Shown in pieces: positions 1 through 9,247 of a DNA stretch of 64,000 nt (position 1 is its first letter; each line of letters starts with the position of its first letter). This DNA comes from Streptomyces sp. NBC_00878 (GTDB lineage: Bacteria > Actinomycetota > Actinomycetes > Streptomycetales > Streptomycetaceae). The position numbers were made by a program, and so were the translations under genes. The stretch lies in assembly GCF_026341515.1 (NCBI RefSeq), contig NZ_JAPEOK010000001.1, forward strand, positions 3,286,001 to 3,350,000, written 5' to 3'. The notes beneath the pieces were generated by a model. The model did not search any database, was not told the origin of the DNA, and worked only from the letters and a program-made list of their open reading frames with translations.

Positions 1-136
1 TGCCCGCCAGCGGCGCCAACGCGGCCATGACCTCGCGGAGCTGTGGGGACGCCCCCTCCACCAGGGAGATCAGCCGGGCCACGGCCCGCGGCCGGCCCTC
101 CCTGGCCTGGGCCACCAGCGAGGCGACGTCCTGCAT
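1..136 (-). CDS. meaB: MeaB-like methylmalonyl-CoA mutase chaperone, N-terminal fragment
   Basis: Only the first 45 codons lie in the window; the gene runs off the left edge. The minus-strand translation begins MQDVASLVAQAREGRP and ends at ALAPLAG, just before the P-loop of MeaB/ArgK-type G3E GTPases would start. MeaB loads and protects adenosylcobalamin-dependent methylmalonyl-CoA mutase. The nearby epimerase gene and the cobalamin adenosyltransferase gene at 21.7 kb belong to the same propionyl-CoA route. Identification rests on the N-terminus alone and on the neighbouring genes. Confidence 0.8.
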   Translation of the reverse strand, partial: MQDVASLVAQAREGRPRAVARLISLVEGASPQLREVMAALAPLAG

Positions 137-219
137 CACAGCTCCGATCACTAGGCCACTTGGGGTCGGCACGGCATCGCGTACGAGATCACGTACGGGA
201 TCACGTACGAAATCGTGCG

Positions 220-1422
220 TCAGGCCTTTGGTACCCGCACGATCAGTGCGTCACCCTGCCCGCCGCCACCGCACAGCGCGGCAGCGCCCACGCCGCCGCC
301 GCGCCGCTTCAGTTCGAGGGCGAGGTGCAGGACGAGCCGGGCGCCGGACATGCCGATCGGGTGACCGAGGGCGATGGCGCCGCCGTTGACGTTCACCTTT
401 TCCGTGGAAACCCCGAGGTCCTTCATTGACTGGACCCCGACGGCGGCGAAGGCTTCGTTGATCTCGATCAGGTCAAGATCCTCGACGCCGATGCCCTCCT
501 TCTTCAGCGCGTGCTGGATCGCGTTCGACGGTTGCGACTGCAATGAGTTGTCGGGTCCCGCGACGTTCCCGTGGGCGCCGATCTCCGCGATCCACTCCAG
601 GCCGAGCTCCTGCGCCTTGGTCTTGCTCATGACGACGACGGCGGCCGCCCCGTCGGAGATCTGGGAGGCCGAACCGGCCGTGATCGTGCCGTCCTTCGTG
701 AACGCGGGCCGCAGCTTGCCCAACGACTCGGTGGTCGTCTCACCGCGGATGCCCTCGTCCTCGCTGAAGACGACGGGCTCACCCTTGCGCTGCGGAATCT
801 CCACCGGAGTGATCTCCGCCTCGAAGAGGCCGTTCTTCCGCGCGGCGGCGGCCCGCTGGTGCGAGAGGGCCGAGAAGTCGTCCTGCTCGGGCCGCAGGAT
901 GCCGAGGCGCGTGTTGTGCTTCTCGGTCGACTCGCCCATGGCGATGTTCTCGAAGGCGTCGGTCAGCCCGTCATACGCCATGGCGTCGAGCATCTCGATC
1001 GCGCCGTACTTGTAGCCCTCCCGGGACTTCGGCAGCAGGTGGGGGGCGTTGGTCATCGACTCCTGGCCGCCCGCCACGACCACGTCGAACTCGCCGGCGC
1101 GGATCAGCTGGTCCGCGAGCGCGATGGCGTCGAGGCCCGACAGGCACACCTTGTTGATGGTGAGCGCCGGGACGCTCATCGGGATGCCCGCCTTGACCGC
1201 GGCCTGGCGTGCCGGGATCTGCCCTGCCCCGGCCTGGAGCACCTGGCCCATGATCACGTACTGCACCTGGTCGCCACCGATACCCGCACGGTCGAGGGCG
1301 GCCTTGATCGCGAAACCACCGAGGTCGGCGCCGGAGAAGGACTTCAGAGAGCCCAGCAGCCGCCCCATGGGCGTGCGGGCGCCCGCGACGATCACCGAGG
1401 TTGTGCTGTTCGTTCCAGACAT
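220..1422 (-). CDS. acetyl-CoA C-acetyltransferase (thiolase)
   Basis: A 400-residue thiolase, the usual length, which condenses or cleaves acetoacetyl-CoA in the cytoplasm. The acyl-accepting cysteine is Cys93 in NKVCLSG. The C-terminal half shows the [10 protein letters not shown] histidine motif and the CGGGGQGDA motif that carries the second catalytic cysteine. The reading frame is open 41 codons further upstream, but ATG 1422 is preferred because a GAAAGGGGA Shine-Dalgarno sequence lies just before it and the encoded protein then starts like other thiolases. It is 83 bp from meaB, on the same strand, and divergent from the epimerase gene. Confidence 0.93.
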   Translation of the reverse strand: MSGTNSTTSVIVAGARTPMGRLLGSLKSFSGADLGGFAIKAALDRAGIGGDQVQYVIMGQVLQAGAGQIPARQAAVKAGIPMSVPALTINKVCLSGLDAIALADQLIRAGEFDVVVAGGQESMTNAPHLLPKSREGYKYGAIEMLDAMAYDGLTDAFENIAMGESTEKHNTRLGILRPEQDDFSALSHQRAAAARKNGLFEAEITPVEIPQRKGEPVVFSEDEGIRGETTTESLGKLRPAFTKDGTITAGSASQISDGAAAVVVMSKTKAQELGLEWIAEIGAHGNVAGPDNSLQSQPSNAIQHALKKEGIGVEDLDLIEINEAFAAVGVQSMKDLGVSTEKVNVNGGAIALGHPIGMSGARLVLHLALELKRRGGGVGAAALCGGGGQGDALIVRVPKA

Positions 1423-1568
1423 GAGGTGCGATCCCCTTTCAGCTGCACAGCTGAGGAGTGAACGAGGGTTTACTTCGAATGTACTGAGCGGTACGACGCC
1501 CGTCATCCGGCCAGGTGTGTGATCGCGCGCACGTTGCGTAACCACCTCCGGAGCGCTGCACTAGCACC

Positions 1569-2009
1569 ATGCTGACGCGAATCGACCACATCGGGATCGC
1601 TTGCTTCGACCTCGACAAAACTGTCGAGTTCTACCGGGCGACGTACGGCTTCGAGGTCTACCACTCCGAGATCAACGAGGAGCAGGGCGTACGCGAGGCC
1701 ATGCTCAAGATCAACGAGACGTCCGACGGAGGCGCCTCCTACCTTCAGCTCCTCGAGCCCACCCGCGAGGACTCCGCAGTCGGAAAATGGCTGGCCAAGA
1801 ACGGTGAGGGCGTGCACCACATCGCCTTCGGCACGGCGGATGTGGACGCGGACGCGGCCGCCATCGGGGACAAGGGCGTACGGGTGCTGTACGAGGAGCC
1901 GCGCAGGGGTTCGATGGGGTCGCGCATCACCTTTCTGCATCCAAAGGATTGCCACGGCGTCCTGACAGAACTGGTCACATCGGCGCCCGTTGAGTCACCT
2001 GAGCACTGA
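1569..2009 (+). CDS. mce: methylmalonyl-CoA epimerase
   Basis: A 146-residue vicinal-oxygen-chelate (glyoxalase-fold) enzyme that interconverts (S)- and (R)-methylmalonyl-CoA between propionyl-CoA carboxylase and methylmalonyl-CoA mutase. Two beta-alpha-beta-beta-beta modules are visible. Likely metal ligands are His7 (RIDHIGIA), His83/84 (GVHHIAFG) and Glu134 (VLTELV). Length and motifs fit the family. Its job agrees with meaB on the left and with the cobalamin adenosyltransferase gene later in the window. It is divergent from the thiolase gene across 146 bp that must hold both promoters. Confidence 0.93.
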   Translation: MLTRIDHIGIACFDLDKTVEFYRATYGFEVYHSEINEEQGVREAMLKINETSDGGASYLQLLEPTREDSAVGKWLAKNGEGVHHIAFGTADVDADAAAIGDKGVRVLYEEPRRGSMGSRITFLHPKDCHGVLTELVTSAPVESPEH

Positions 2010-2241
2010 CCCGCGTACATAAGGGCCGGTAGGGTTGGGGACGGCCGCCGCCTCTTCGGGGCGGTCGCGGGTCCTCATCGTCAGGATCCGAGGGCCGGGG
2101 TCCAGGTTTCGGGGGACAAGCGTCGGGGCGGCAGGGTGCGCTCCGCCGTTGATCTGACACCATTCCCCGGGGGCCCCGTTCGGCGGATGGACGGTGCTCG
2201 TTTGGAGAGACTTGCGACCAGGGGACGGATGGGACCGCGCA

Positions 2242-5200
2242 GTGCGGGGCTACGAACGCCAGGAGCGAGAGCCGGCGGCTGACGTCGACCACCTCTCTCG
2301 GTTCGAGGCCGAGATGGAGCGGCTGAAGACCGAGCGGGAGAAGGCCGTCCAGCACGCCGAGGACCTCGGCTATCAAGTCGAGGTGCTGCGCGCCAAGTTG
2401 CACGAGGCGCGCCGCAATCTGGCGACCCGGCCTGCCTACGACAGTGCCGACATCGGCTACCAGGCCGAGCAGATGCTCCGTAACGCCCAGATGCAGGCCG
2501 ACCAGCTGCGCCAGGACGCCGAGCGGGAGCTGAGCCAGGCCCGCGCGCAGACGCAGCGGATCCTCCAGGAGCACGCCGAGCAGGCCGCCCGCCTCCAGGC
2601 GGAGCTGCACCAGGAGGCGGTCACCCGCCGCCAGCAGCTCGACCAGGAGCTGTCCGAGCGCCGGCAGAGCGTCGAGTCGCATGTCAACGAGAACGTGGCG
2701 TGGGCCGAGCAGCTGCGCGCCCGCAGCGAGCAGCAGGCCCGCCGACTGGTCGACGAGTCGCGTGGCGAGGCCGAGAAGGCCCTGGCCGCCGCCCGCGCGG
2801 AGGCCGAGCGGGTCGCCGCGGAGGCCCGCCAGCGGCTGCAGGCCGACGCCGAGCAGGCGCGCGCGGAGACCGAGGCGCTGCTGCGCCGGGCCCGTACGGA
2901 CGCCGAGCGGCTGCTGAACGCGGCGTCGACGCAGGCCCAGGAGGCCACCGACCACGCCGAGCAGCTGCGCAGTTCGACCGCCACCGAATCGGACAGCGCG
3001 CGCCGCCAGGCCACCGAGCTGAGCCGGGCAGCCGAGCAGCGCATCAGCGCGGCCGAGGCGGCGCTGCGCGAGGCGCAGGCCGAGGCGGACAAGGTCCTCG
3101 CCGAGGCGAAGGAGGCCGCGGCCAAGGCGCTCTCCAGCGCGGAGTCGGCGAACGAGCAGCGCGCGCGTACGGCGAAGGAGCAGGTCGCCCGGCTGGTCGG
3201 CGAGGCCGTCAAGGAGGCCGAGACCACCAAGGCCGAGGCCGAGCAGGTCGTCGCGGACGCCAAGGCCACCGCCGAGAAGATCGTCGCGGAGGCCGAGGAG
3301 AGCGCGCGCAGCCTCACCGCCGAGGAGACCGCCTCCCAGCTCTCCAAGGCGGCCCGTACGGCCGAGGACGTCCTGAACAAGGCGTCCGAGGAAGCCAAGT
3401 CGACCACCAAGGCCGCGGCCGAGGAGGCCGAGCGGATCCGCGCCGGGGCCGAGGCCGAGGCGGACCGGCTGCGGGCCGAGGCGCACGACATCGCCGAACA
3501 GCTCAAGGGCACGGCGAAGGACGACACCAAGGAGTACCGCGCCAAGACGGTCGAGCTGCAGGAGGAGGCGCGCCGGCTGCGCGGCGACGCCGAGCAGCTG
3601 CGCGCGGACGCCAATGCCGAGGGCGAGCGGATCCGTTCCGAGGCCCGGCGTGAGGCCGTCCAGCAGATCGAGGAGGCGGCCAAGACCGCCGAGGAGCTGC
3701 TCGCCAAGGCGAAGGCCGACGCGGACGAGCAGCGGTCGAACGCGACGACGGAGAGCCAGCGGCTCCGCACCGAGGCCATCGAGCGCGCCACGACGCTGCG
3801 CCGGCAGGCCGAGGAGACCCTGGAGCGCACCCGCGCGGAGGCCGAGCGGCACCGGGCGGAGGCCGTCGAGCAGTCCGAGGGCATCACGGCGGAGGCCGAG
3901 CGCGCCGCCCGCGAACTGCACGACGACACCGAGCGGGCCATAGCCGCTCGCCAGGCCGAGGCCGCCGAGGGGCTGACCCGGCTGCACACGGAGGCCGAGG
4001 AGCGCCTCGTCTCCGCCGAGCAGGCGCTGACGGACGCGCGCGCGGAGGGCGAGCGGATCCGCCGTGAGGCCGCCGAGGAGACCGACCGGCTGCGCGGCGA
4101 GGCCGCCGAGCGGATCCGTACGCTCCAGGCGCAGGCCGAGACGGAGGCCGAGCGGCTGCGCAACGAGGCCGCTTCCGACGCGTCCGCCTCGCGTGCCGAG
4201 GGCGAGGCCATCGCCGTACGGCTGCGTTCGGAGGCCGCGGCGGAGGCCGAGCGGCTGAAGTCGGAGGCCCAGGACACCGCGGACCGCGTACGGGCGGAGG
4301 CGCAGGCCGCCGCCGAGCGGCTCGCCACGGAGGCCGCCGAGGCGCTGTCCGCCGCCCAGGAGGAGGCCGCCCGGCGCCGCCGCGAGGCCGAGGAGCTGCT
4401 CGGCGCCGCCCGGCAGGAGGCCGACCAGGAGCGGGAGCGGGCCCGCGAGCAGAGCGAGGAGCTGCTGGCCTCGGCGCGCAACCGCGTGGAGGAGGCCCAG
4501 ACCGAGGCCGTACGGCTGGTCGAGGAGGCGGACCGCCGGGCGACCGAGATGGTGTCGGCCGCCGAGCAGACCGCGCAGCAGGTACGGGACTCCGTGGCCG
4601 GGCTGCACGAGCAGGCCCAGGAGGAGATCGCAGGCCTGCGCAATGCCGCCGAGCACGTGGCGGAGCGCATGCGCACGGAGGCGCAGCAGGAGTCCGACCG
4701 GGTCCGCGCCGACGCGTACGCGGAGCGGGAGCGGGCCACCGAGGACGGCAATCGCGTACGGCGTGAGGCGCGGGACGAGGCGGAGGCCGCCAAGTCCCTT
4801 GCGGAGCGCACGGTTTCGGAGGCGATCGCCGAGTCCGAGCAACTGCGTTCGGATGCCTCGGAGTTCGTCCAGCGGGCGCGTACGGAGGCGTCGGACACCG
4901 TCGCGACGGCCGAGCAGGACGCGTCGCGGACGCGGGCCGAGGCCCGCGAGGACGCCAACCGCATCCGGTCGGACGCGGCGACGCAGGCCGACACCCTCAT
5001 CACCGAGGTGACGGCGGAGGCGGAGCGGCTCACGGCGGAGACGAACGCGGAGGCGGAGCGGGTCCGTTCCGAGTCCGTGGCGAAGGCCGACCGGCTGATC
5101 TCGGACGCGACGAGCGACGCGGAGCGGCTGCGCGCCGAGGCGGCCGACACGGTCGGTTCCGCGCAGCAGCACGCCGAGCGGGTCAGGTCGGAGGCGGAGC

Positions 5201-6090
5201 GCTTCAAGAACGAGGCCGCCGCCGAGGCCGACCGGCTCATGTCGAACGCCCGCGACGAGGCCGACGACACGCTGGACAAGGCGCGCAAGGAGGCCAACAA
5301 GCGGCGCTCCGAGGCGGCCGAGCAGGTCGACACGCTGATCACGGAGACGGCCGCCGAGGCCGACAAGCTGATCACCGAGGCCCAGCAGACGGCGCACAAG
5401 ACCACCGCGGACGCGGAGGGGCACGCCGACGCGATGGTCGGCGCCGCCCGCAACGAAGCGGAGCGGCTGGTCTCCGAGGCGACCGTCGAGGGCAACTCGC
5501 TGGTGGAGCGGGCCCGGACGGACGCGGACGACCTGCTGGTCGGTGCGCGCCGGGACGCCACGGCCATAAGAGAGCGTGCCGAGGAGCTGCGGGACCGGGT
5601 CACCGGCGAGATCGAGGAGCTGCACGAGCGGGCCCGCCGGGAGTCCGCCGAGACGATGAAGGCGGCGGGCGACCGCTGCGACGCGCTCATCAAGGCCGCC
5701 GAGGAGCAGCTGAAGGAGTCCGCGGCGCGGGCCAAGGAACTGGTGTCGGAGGCCAACTCCGAGGCGGGCAAGGTCCGGATCGCCGCGGTGAAGAAGGCGG
5801 AGGGGCTCCTCAAGGAGGCCGAGCAGAAGAAGGCCGCGCTCATCGCCGAGGCCGAGGCGATCAGGTCCGAGGCGGTGCGGGAGGCGCGGGCCGCGGTCGA
5901 GGAGGGCAAGCGCGAACTCGAGGTGCTGGTCCGCCGCCGCGAGGACATCAATGCCGAGATCTCCCGTGTCCAGGACGTCCTTGAGGCGTTGGAGTCGTTT
6001 GAGGCCCCGTCGAGTGGCAAGGACGGTGGCGTCAAGGCGGGCGCTGCGGCCGGCGCGACTCGTTCGGGTGGCAAGCCGTCGGAGGGCTAG
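2242..6090 (+). CDS. scy: Scy, long coiled-coil polarity protein
   Basis: About 1282 residues, almost entirely charged coiled coil rich in Glu, Ala, Arg and Gln with repeats such as EAERLRAEA. Scy scaffolds the tip-organising centre that places DivIVA and FilP and sets hyphal branching and polarity. The N-terminus RGYERQEREPAADVDHLS is the conserved Scy start. GTG 2242 is chosen because homologues begin there; an in-frame GTG at 2194 is an alternative. The last 40 residues are non-coiled and Gly/Ala rich. The repeated codon pattern gives very long antisense open frames (1205 to 1375 codons) that are not genes. filP follows 182 bp downstream. Confidence 0.93.
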   Translation: MRGYERQEREPAADVDHLSRFEAEMERLKTEREKAVQHAEDLGYQVEVLRAKLHEARRNLATRPAYDSADIGYQAEQMLRNAQMQADQLRQDAERELSQARAQTQRILQEHAEQAARLQAELHQEAVTRRQQLDQELSERRQSVESHVNENVAWAEQLRARSEQQARRLVDESRGEAEKALAAARAEAERVAAEARQRLQADAEQARAETEALLRRARTDAERLLNAASTQAQEATDHAEQLRSSTATESDSARRQATELSRAAEQRISAAEAALREAQAEADKVLAEAKEAAAKALSSAESANEQRARTAKEQVARLVGEAVKEAETTKAEAEQVVADAKATAEKIVAEAEESARSLTAEETASQLSKAARTAEDVLNKASEEAKSTTKAAAEEAERIRAGAEAEADRLRAEAHDIAEQLKGTAKDDTKEYRAKTVELQEEARRLRGDAEQLRADANAEGERIRSEARREAVQQIEEAAKTAEELLAKAKADADEQRSNATTESQRLRTEAIERATTLRRQAEETLERTRAEAERHRAEAVEQSEGITAEAERAARELHDDTERAIAARQAEAAEGLTRLHTEAEERLVSAEQALTDARAEGERIRREAAEETDRLRGEAAERIRTLQAQAETEAERLRNEAASDASASRAEGEAIAVRLRSEAAAEAERLKSEAQDTADRVRAEAQAAAERLATEAAEALSAAQEEAARRRREAEELLGAARQEADQERERAREQSEELLASARNRVEEAQTEAVRLVEEADRRATEMVSAAEQTAQQVRDSVAGLHEQAQEEIAGLRNAAEHVAERMRTEAQQESDRVRADAYAERERATEDGNRVRREARDEAEAAKSLAERTVSEAIAESEQLRSDASEFVQRARTEASDTVATAEQDASRTRAEAREDANRIRSDAATQADTLITEVTAEAERLTAETNAEAERVRSESVAKADRLISDATSDAERLRAEAADTVGSAQQHAERVRSEAERFKNEAAAEADRLMSNARDEADDTLDKARKEANKRRSEAAEQVDTLITETAAEADKLITEAQQTAHKTTADAEGHADAMVGAARNEAERLVSEATVEGNSLVERARTDADDLLVGARRDATAIRERAEELRDRVTGEIEELHERARRESAETMKAAGDRCDALIKAAEEQLKESAARAKELVSEANSEAGKVRIAAVKKAEGLLKEAEQKKAALIAEAEAIRSEAVREARAAVEEGKRELEVLVRRREDINAEISRVQDVLEALESFEAPSSGKDGGVKAGAAAGATRSGGKPSEG

Positions 6091-6110
6091 CCAAACGGCC
6101 AACTTCTGTG

Positions 6111-6154
6111 CTTGCCGGAGGCCTTCAACAGGGTCTCTGGCAAGTGCTCCGGCA
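6111..6154. promoter_or_regulatory. scy-filP spacer with two competing hairpins
   Basis: CTTGCCGGAG (6111-6120) can pair with CTCTGGCAAG (6135-6144, 9 of 10 pairs). The core TGCCGGAG (6113-6120) can instead pair with CTCCGGCA at 6147-6154. The two foldings exclude each other. The rest of the 182-bp spacer is less GC rich and probably carries the filP promoter. A terminator or attenuator role is inference. Confidence 0.4.
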
Positions 6155-6272
6155 GTTAGCCACCGAAAAGGGTGTCATTCTCCATATCAATCGGGCTACT
6201 GCTCGATGACACACCGTCTTGACCCCTAGGATTCCCCCTATCACCTCACCGGTCTCATTCGACAGGAACCCC

Positions 6273-7208
6273 ATGAGCGACACTTCCCCCTACGGCTTCG
6301 AGCTTGTGCGGCGTGGGTACGACCGCGCTCAGGTGGACGAACGCATTTCGAAGCTCGTCTCCGACCGTGACAGCGCTCTGGCCCGTATCACTGCTCTGGA
6401 AAAGCGCATCGAGGAGCTCCATCTCGAAACGCAGAACGCCCAGGCCCAGGTCAGCGACGCCGAGCCGTCGTACGCCGGCCTCGGCGCGCGCGTCGAGAAG
6501 ATCCTCCGCCTCGCCGAGGAGGAGGCGAAGGACCTGCGCGAAGAGGCCCGTCGCGCGGCGGAACAGCACCGTGAGCTCGCCGAGTCGGCGGCCCAGCAGG
6601 TGCGTAACGACGCAGAATCGTTCGCTGCGGACCGCAAGGCCAAGGCGGAGGACGAGGGCGTCCGGATCGTCGAGAAGGCCAAGTCCGACGCTTCTCAGCT
6701 GCGTACCGAGGCTCAGAAGGACGCGCAGTCCAAGCGTGAGGAGGCGGACGCCCTCTTCGAGGAGACCCGTGCGAAGGCCGCTCAGGCCGCCGCCGACTTC
6801 GAGACGAACCTCGCCAAGCGCCGCGAGCAGTCCGAGCGTGACCTGGCCTCGCGTCAGGCCAAGGCGGAGAAGCGTCTCGCGGAGATCGAGCACCGCGCGG
6901 AGCAGCTCCGTCTGGAGGCCGAGAAGCTGCGTACGGACGCGGAGCGTCGCGCCCGTCAGACGGTGGAGACGGCTCAGCGCCAGGCCGAGGACATCGTGGC
7001 CGACGCGAACGCCAAGGCGGACCGGATCCGGTCCGAGTCCGAGCGCGAGCTCGCGGCTCTGACGAACCGTCGCGACTCGATCAACGCCCAGCTGACGAAC
7101 GTCCGCGAGATGCTCGCAACGCTCACCGGTGCGGCGGTCGCTGCCGCGGGCTCTCCGGCCGAGGACGAGCCGATCTCTCGTGGGGTGCCGGCGCAGCAGT
7201 CTCGGTAG
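6273..7208 (+). CDS. filP: FilP, intermediate-filament-like coiled-coil protein
   Basis: 311 residues, the usual FilP size. The start MSDTSPYGFELVRRGYDRA carries the DivIVA-like N-terminal motif (F-x-x-V-R-R-G-Y-D-x-x-Q-V-D). A rod of coiled coil follows from about residue 25 to 280, then a short Ala/Gly tail. FilP forms a cytoskeletal network behind the hyphal tip that gives rigidity and interacts with DivIVA and Scy. ATG 6273 is preferred over an in-frame ATG 18 codons upstream because the DivIVA-like motif then sits at the N-terminus and AGGAA precedes it. Confidence 0.95.
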   Translation: MSDTSPYGFELVRRGYDRAQVDERISKLVSDRDSALARITALEKRIEELHLETQNAQAQVSDAEPSYAGLGARVEKILRLAEEEAKDLREEARRAAEQHRELAESAAQQVRNDAESFAADRKAKAEDEGVRIVEKAKSDASQLRTEAQKDAQSKREEADALFEETRAKAAQAAADFETNLAKRREQSERDLASRQAKAEKRLAEIEHRAEQLRLEAEKLRTDAERRARQTVETAQRQAEDIVADANAKADRIRSESERELAALTNRRDSINAQLTNVREMLATLTGAAVAAAGSPAEDEPISRGVPAQQSR

Positions 7209-7226
7209 GTACGGGTTGTGGGTGAG

Positions 7227-7270
7227 CTGCGGGCCGGTTGTGGCTGGTCGCGCAGTTCCCCTCGCCCCTG
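7227..7270 (-). repeat. interspersed 45-bp repeat, copy 1
   Basis: Read on the minus strand this begins CAGGGGCGAGGGGAACTGCG and ends GGCCCGCAG. It matches the segment at 42491-42535 at about 41 of 45 positions, with one indel. Both copies are intergenic, each beside a terminator-like hairpin. Confidence 0.8.
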
Positions 7271-7298
7271 ACGGTGCGCGGGACCCTCAAAGGCAAAG

Positions 7299-7330
7299 AG
7301 CCCCCTGTCGTTGAAGTGGCAGGGGGCTTT
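7299..7330. terminator. rho-independent terminator after filP
   Basis: AGCCCCCTG (7299-7307) pairs perfectly with CAGGGGGCT (7320-7328), loop 12 nt with an extra possible pair, followed by TTT. It lies between filP and the first ABC gene. Confidence 0.75.
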
Positions 7331-7351
7331 GTCGCGTTTTAGCGTGGGCCC

Positions 7352-8344
7352 ATGATCGAGCTTGAGGGGCTTACCAAGCGGTACGGCGAGAAGATGGCGG
7401 TGAATCATCTGACGTTCACCGTGCGGCCGGGGATCGTGACCGGGTTTCTGGGGCCGAACGGGGCCGGGAAGTCCACGACGATGCGGATGCTGCTCGGGCT
7501 CGACCGGCCGACCGCTGGTGACGTACGGATCGACGGGCAGCACTACGACCACCTCAAGGACCCGCTGAAGTACATCGGGGCCCTGCTCGACGCGAAGGCC
7601 ATGCACGGCGGCCGCAGCGCGTTCAACCACCTCCTGTGCCTCGCGCAGAGCAACGGGATTCCGAAGGCGCGGGTGCATGAGGTCCTCGACACCGTCGGCC
7701 TCACGGCGGTGGCGAAGAAGAAGGCGAAGGGCTTCTCGCTCGGCATGGGGCAGCGGCTCGGCATCGCGGGCGCGCTGCTCGGCGACCCGCGGATCCTGAT
7801 GTTCGACGAGCCGGTCAACGGGCTCGACCCCGAGGGCATCCACTGGATCCGGAACCTGATGAAGTCCCTGGCCGCCCAGGGCCGTACGGTCTTCGTCTCC
7901 TCGCATCTGATGAGCGAGATGGCGCTGACCGCCGACCACCTCGTCGTGATCGGCCAGGGCCGGCTGCTCGCCGACACCTCCATGGCCGACTTCATTCGGC
8001 AGAACTCACGGTCGTACGTACGGATCCGGTCGCCCCAGCGGGAGCGGCTGCTCGATGTGCTGCACGAGGCCGGGATCACCGCCGTGGAGACGGGCGGCGG
8101 GTCGCTGGAGGTGGACGGCGGGAAGCCGGAGCTCATCGGTGAGCTGGCCGCGCAGCACCAGATCGCGCTGCATGAGCTGAGCCCCCAGCAGGCCTCGCTG
8201 GAAGAGGCGTTCATGCAGCTGACGGCGGAGTCGGTGGAGTACCACGCGCACTCGGACCCGGGGCTCGGCGGCACCGGGCCGCCCGCCGCGCCGCCCGCCG
8301 GGCAGCAGAGGCCCCAGTGGGGCAACGACTGGAAGAAGGGCTGA
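7352..8344 (+). CDS. ABC-2 exporter ATP-binding protein
   Basis: 330 residues. Walker A GPNGAGKS is at residues 34-41, the signature region reads FSLGMGQRLGIA, and Walker B is ILMFDEPVNGLDPEG. A roughly 100-residue C-terminal extension ends in a Gly/Pro-rich tail. It resembles the BcrA/NatA-type subfamily of ABC-2 exporters; the substrate is unknown. The permease gene begins 4 bp after its stop, so the two form one transport unit. A second, paralogous ATPase-permease pair lies immediately downstream and starts with almost the same residues (MIE-x-x-GLTKRYG). Confidence 0.9.
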   Translation: MIELEGLTKRYGEKMAVNHLTFTVRPGIVTGFLGPNGAGKSTTMRMLLGLDRPTAGDVRIDGQHYDHLKDPLKYIGALLDAKAMHGGRSAFNHLLCLAQSNGIPKARVHEVLDTVGLTAVAKKKAKGFSLGMGQRLGIAGALLGDPRILMFDEPVNGLDPEGIHWIRNLMKSLAAQGRTVFVSSHLMSEMALTADHLVVIGQGRLLADTSMADFIRQNSRSYVRIRSPQRERLLDVLHEAGITAVETGGGSLEVDGGKPELIGELAAQHQIALHELSPQQASLEEAFMQLTAESVEYHAHSDPGLGGTGPPAAPPAGQQRPQWGNDWKKG

Positions 8345-8348
8345 ATCC

Positions 8349-9119
8349 ATGGCCGCGACCCAGGTCGTCCGGTCCGAGTGGACCAAGATCCGGTCGGTGG
8401 CGTCCACGGTGTGGACGCTCAGTCTCGCCGCGGTGGTCACCGTCGCACTCGGCGTGCTCATCTCGCTGCTGTCCAAGAACGAGTTCGACGATCTGAGCAC
8501 GAACGACCGCCTCTCCTTCGACCCGACGTTCATCAGCTTCGCGGGGATGAGCCTCGGTCAGCTGGCGATGATCGTGTTCGGCGTGCTGGTGGTGTCCAAC
8601 GAGTACAGCACCGGCATGATCCGTACGTCGCTCGCCGCGGTGCCGCAGCGCGGCGCGTTCCTCTTCAGCAAGATCGCGGTGGCCACCGGACTCGCCTTCG
8701 TCGTCGCCCTCGCCACCAGTTTCGTCGCCTTCTTCCTCGGCCAGGCGATGCTCGGCTCGCACCGGGCGTCGATCGGCGACCCGGGTGTCCTGCGCGCGGT
8801 CATCGGCGGCGGCCTCTACATGACCCTCGTCGCCGTCTTCTCGATGGGCGTCGCCACGATGCTCCGCAGCCCGATGCTCTCCCTCGGCATCCTGATGCCC
8901 TTCTTCTTCCTGATCTCCGCCATCCTCGGCAACGTCTCCGCCACCAAGAAGATCGGCCAGTTCCTCCCGGACCAGGCGGGCAGCAAGATCATGCAGGTGG
9001 TGACCCCGGTCGACGACGACGTCCCGTACGGACCCTGGGGCGGCCTGGGCATCATGGTCCTGTGGGTCGTGGTGGCGGTGGCGGGCGGATACGCGCTGCT
9101 GAAAAGGCGGGACGCGTAG
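8349..9119 (+). CDS. ABC-2 exporter permease
   Basis: 256 residues with about six hydrophobic segments. The N-terminal VRSEWTKIRSVASTVWTL is the usual start of permeases paired with this ATPase subfamily, and NEYSTGMIRTSLAAVPQR is the conserved cytoplasmic loop. It sits in the membrane and partners the ATPase encoded 4 bp upstream. The downstream paralogue at 10465 shares the motifs SEWTKIKSVRSTMWTL and SEYGTGMIRATF. Substrate not predictable. Confidence 0.88.
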   Translation: MAATQVVRSEWTKIRSVASTVWTLSLAAVVTVALGVLISLLSKNEFDDLSTNDRLSFDPTFISFAGMSLGQLAMIVFGVLVVSNEYSTGMIRTSLAAVPQRGAFLFSKIAVATGLAFVVALATSFVAFFLGQAMLGSHRASIGDPGVLRAVIGGGLYMTLVAVFSMGVATMLRSPMLSLGILMPFFFLISAILGNVSATKKIGQFLPDQAGSKIMQVVTPVDDDVPYGPWGGLGIMVLWVVVAVAGGYALLKRRDA

Positions 9120-9247
9120 GCGTAGGCGCAAGAGCAGGGACAACGATTCTGCTCGGCTTTGAGGGGAACCGTCTGCGCCCCGCTATCCTCCTATCCCTTA
9201 CGGGGGCCTGTGCCCCGAAGTCCTGAACCTTTCGATGGGTGCGGAGA

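Noticed and set aside
1975..6102. Antisense frames of 1205 to 1375 codons opposite scy
   Set aside because: They arise from the repeated GAG/GCC codon pattern of the Scy coiled coil. Composition (Leu/Gly/Arg or Ser/Ala/Arg runs) is not protein-like and the sense frame is a known gene.
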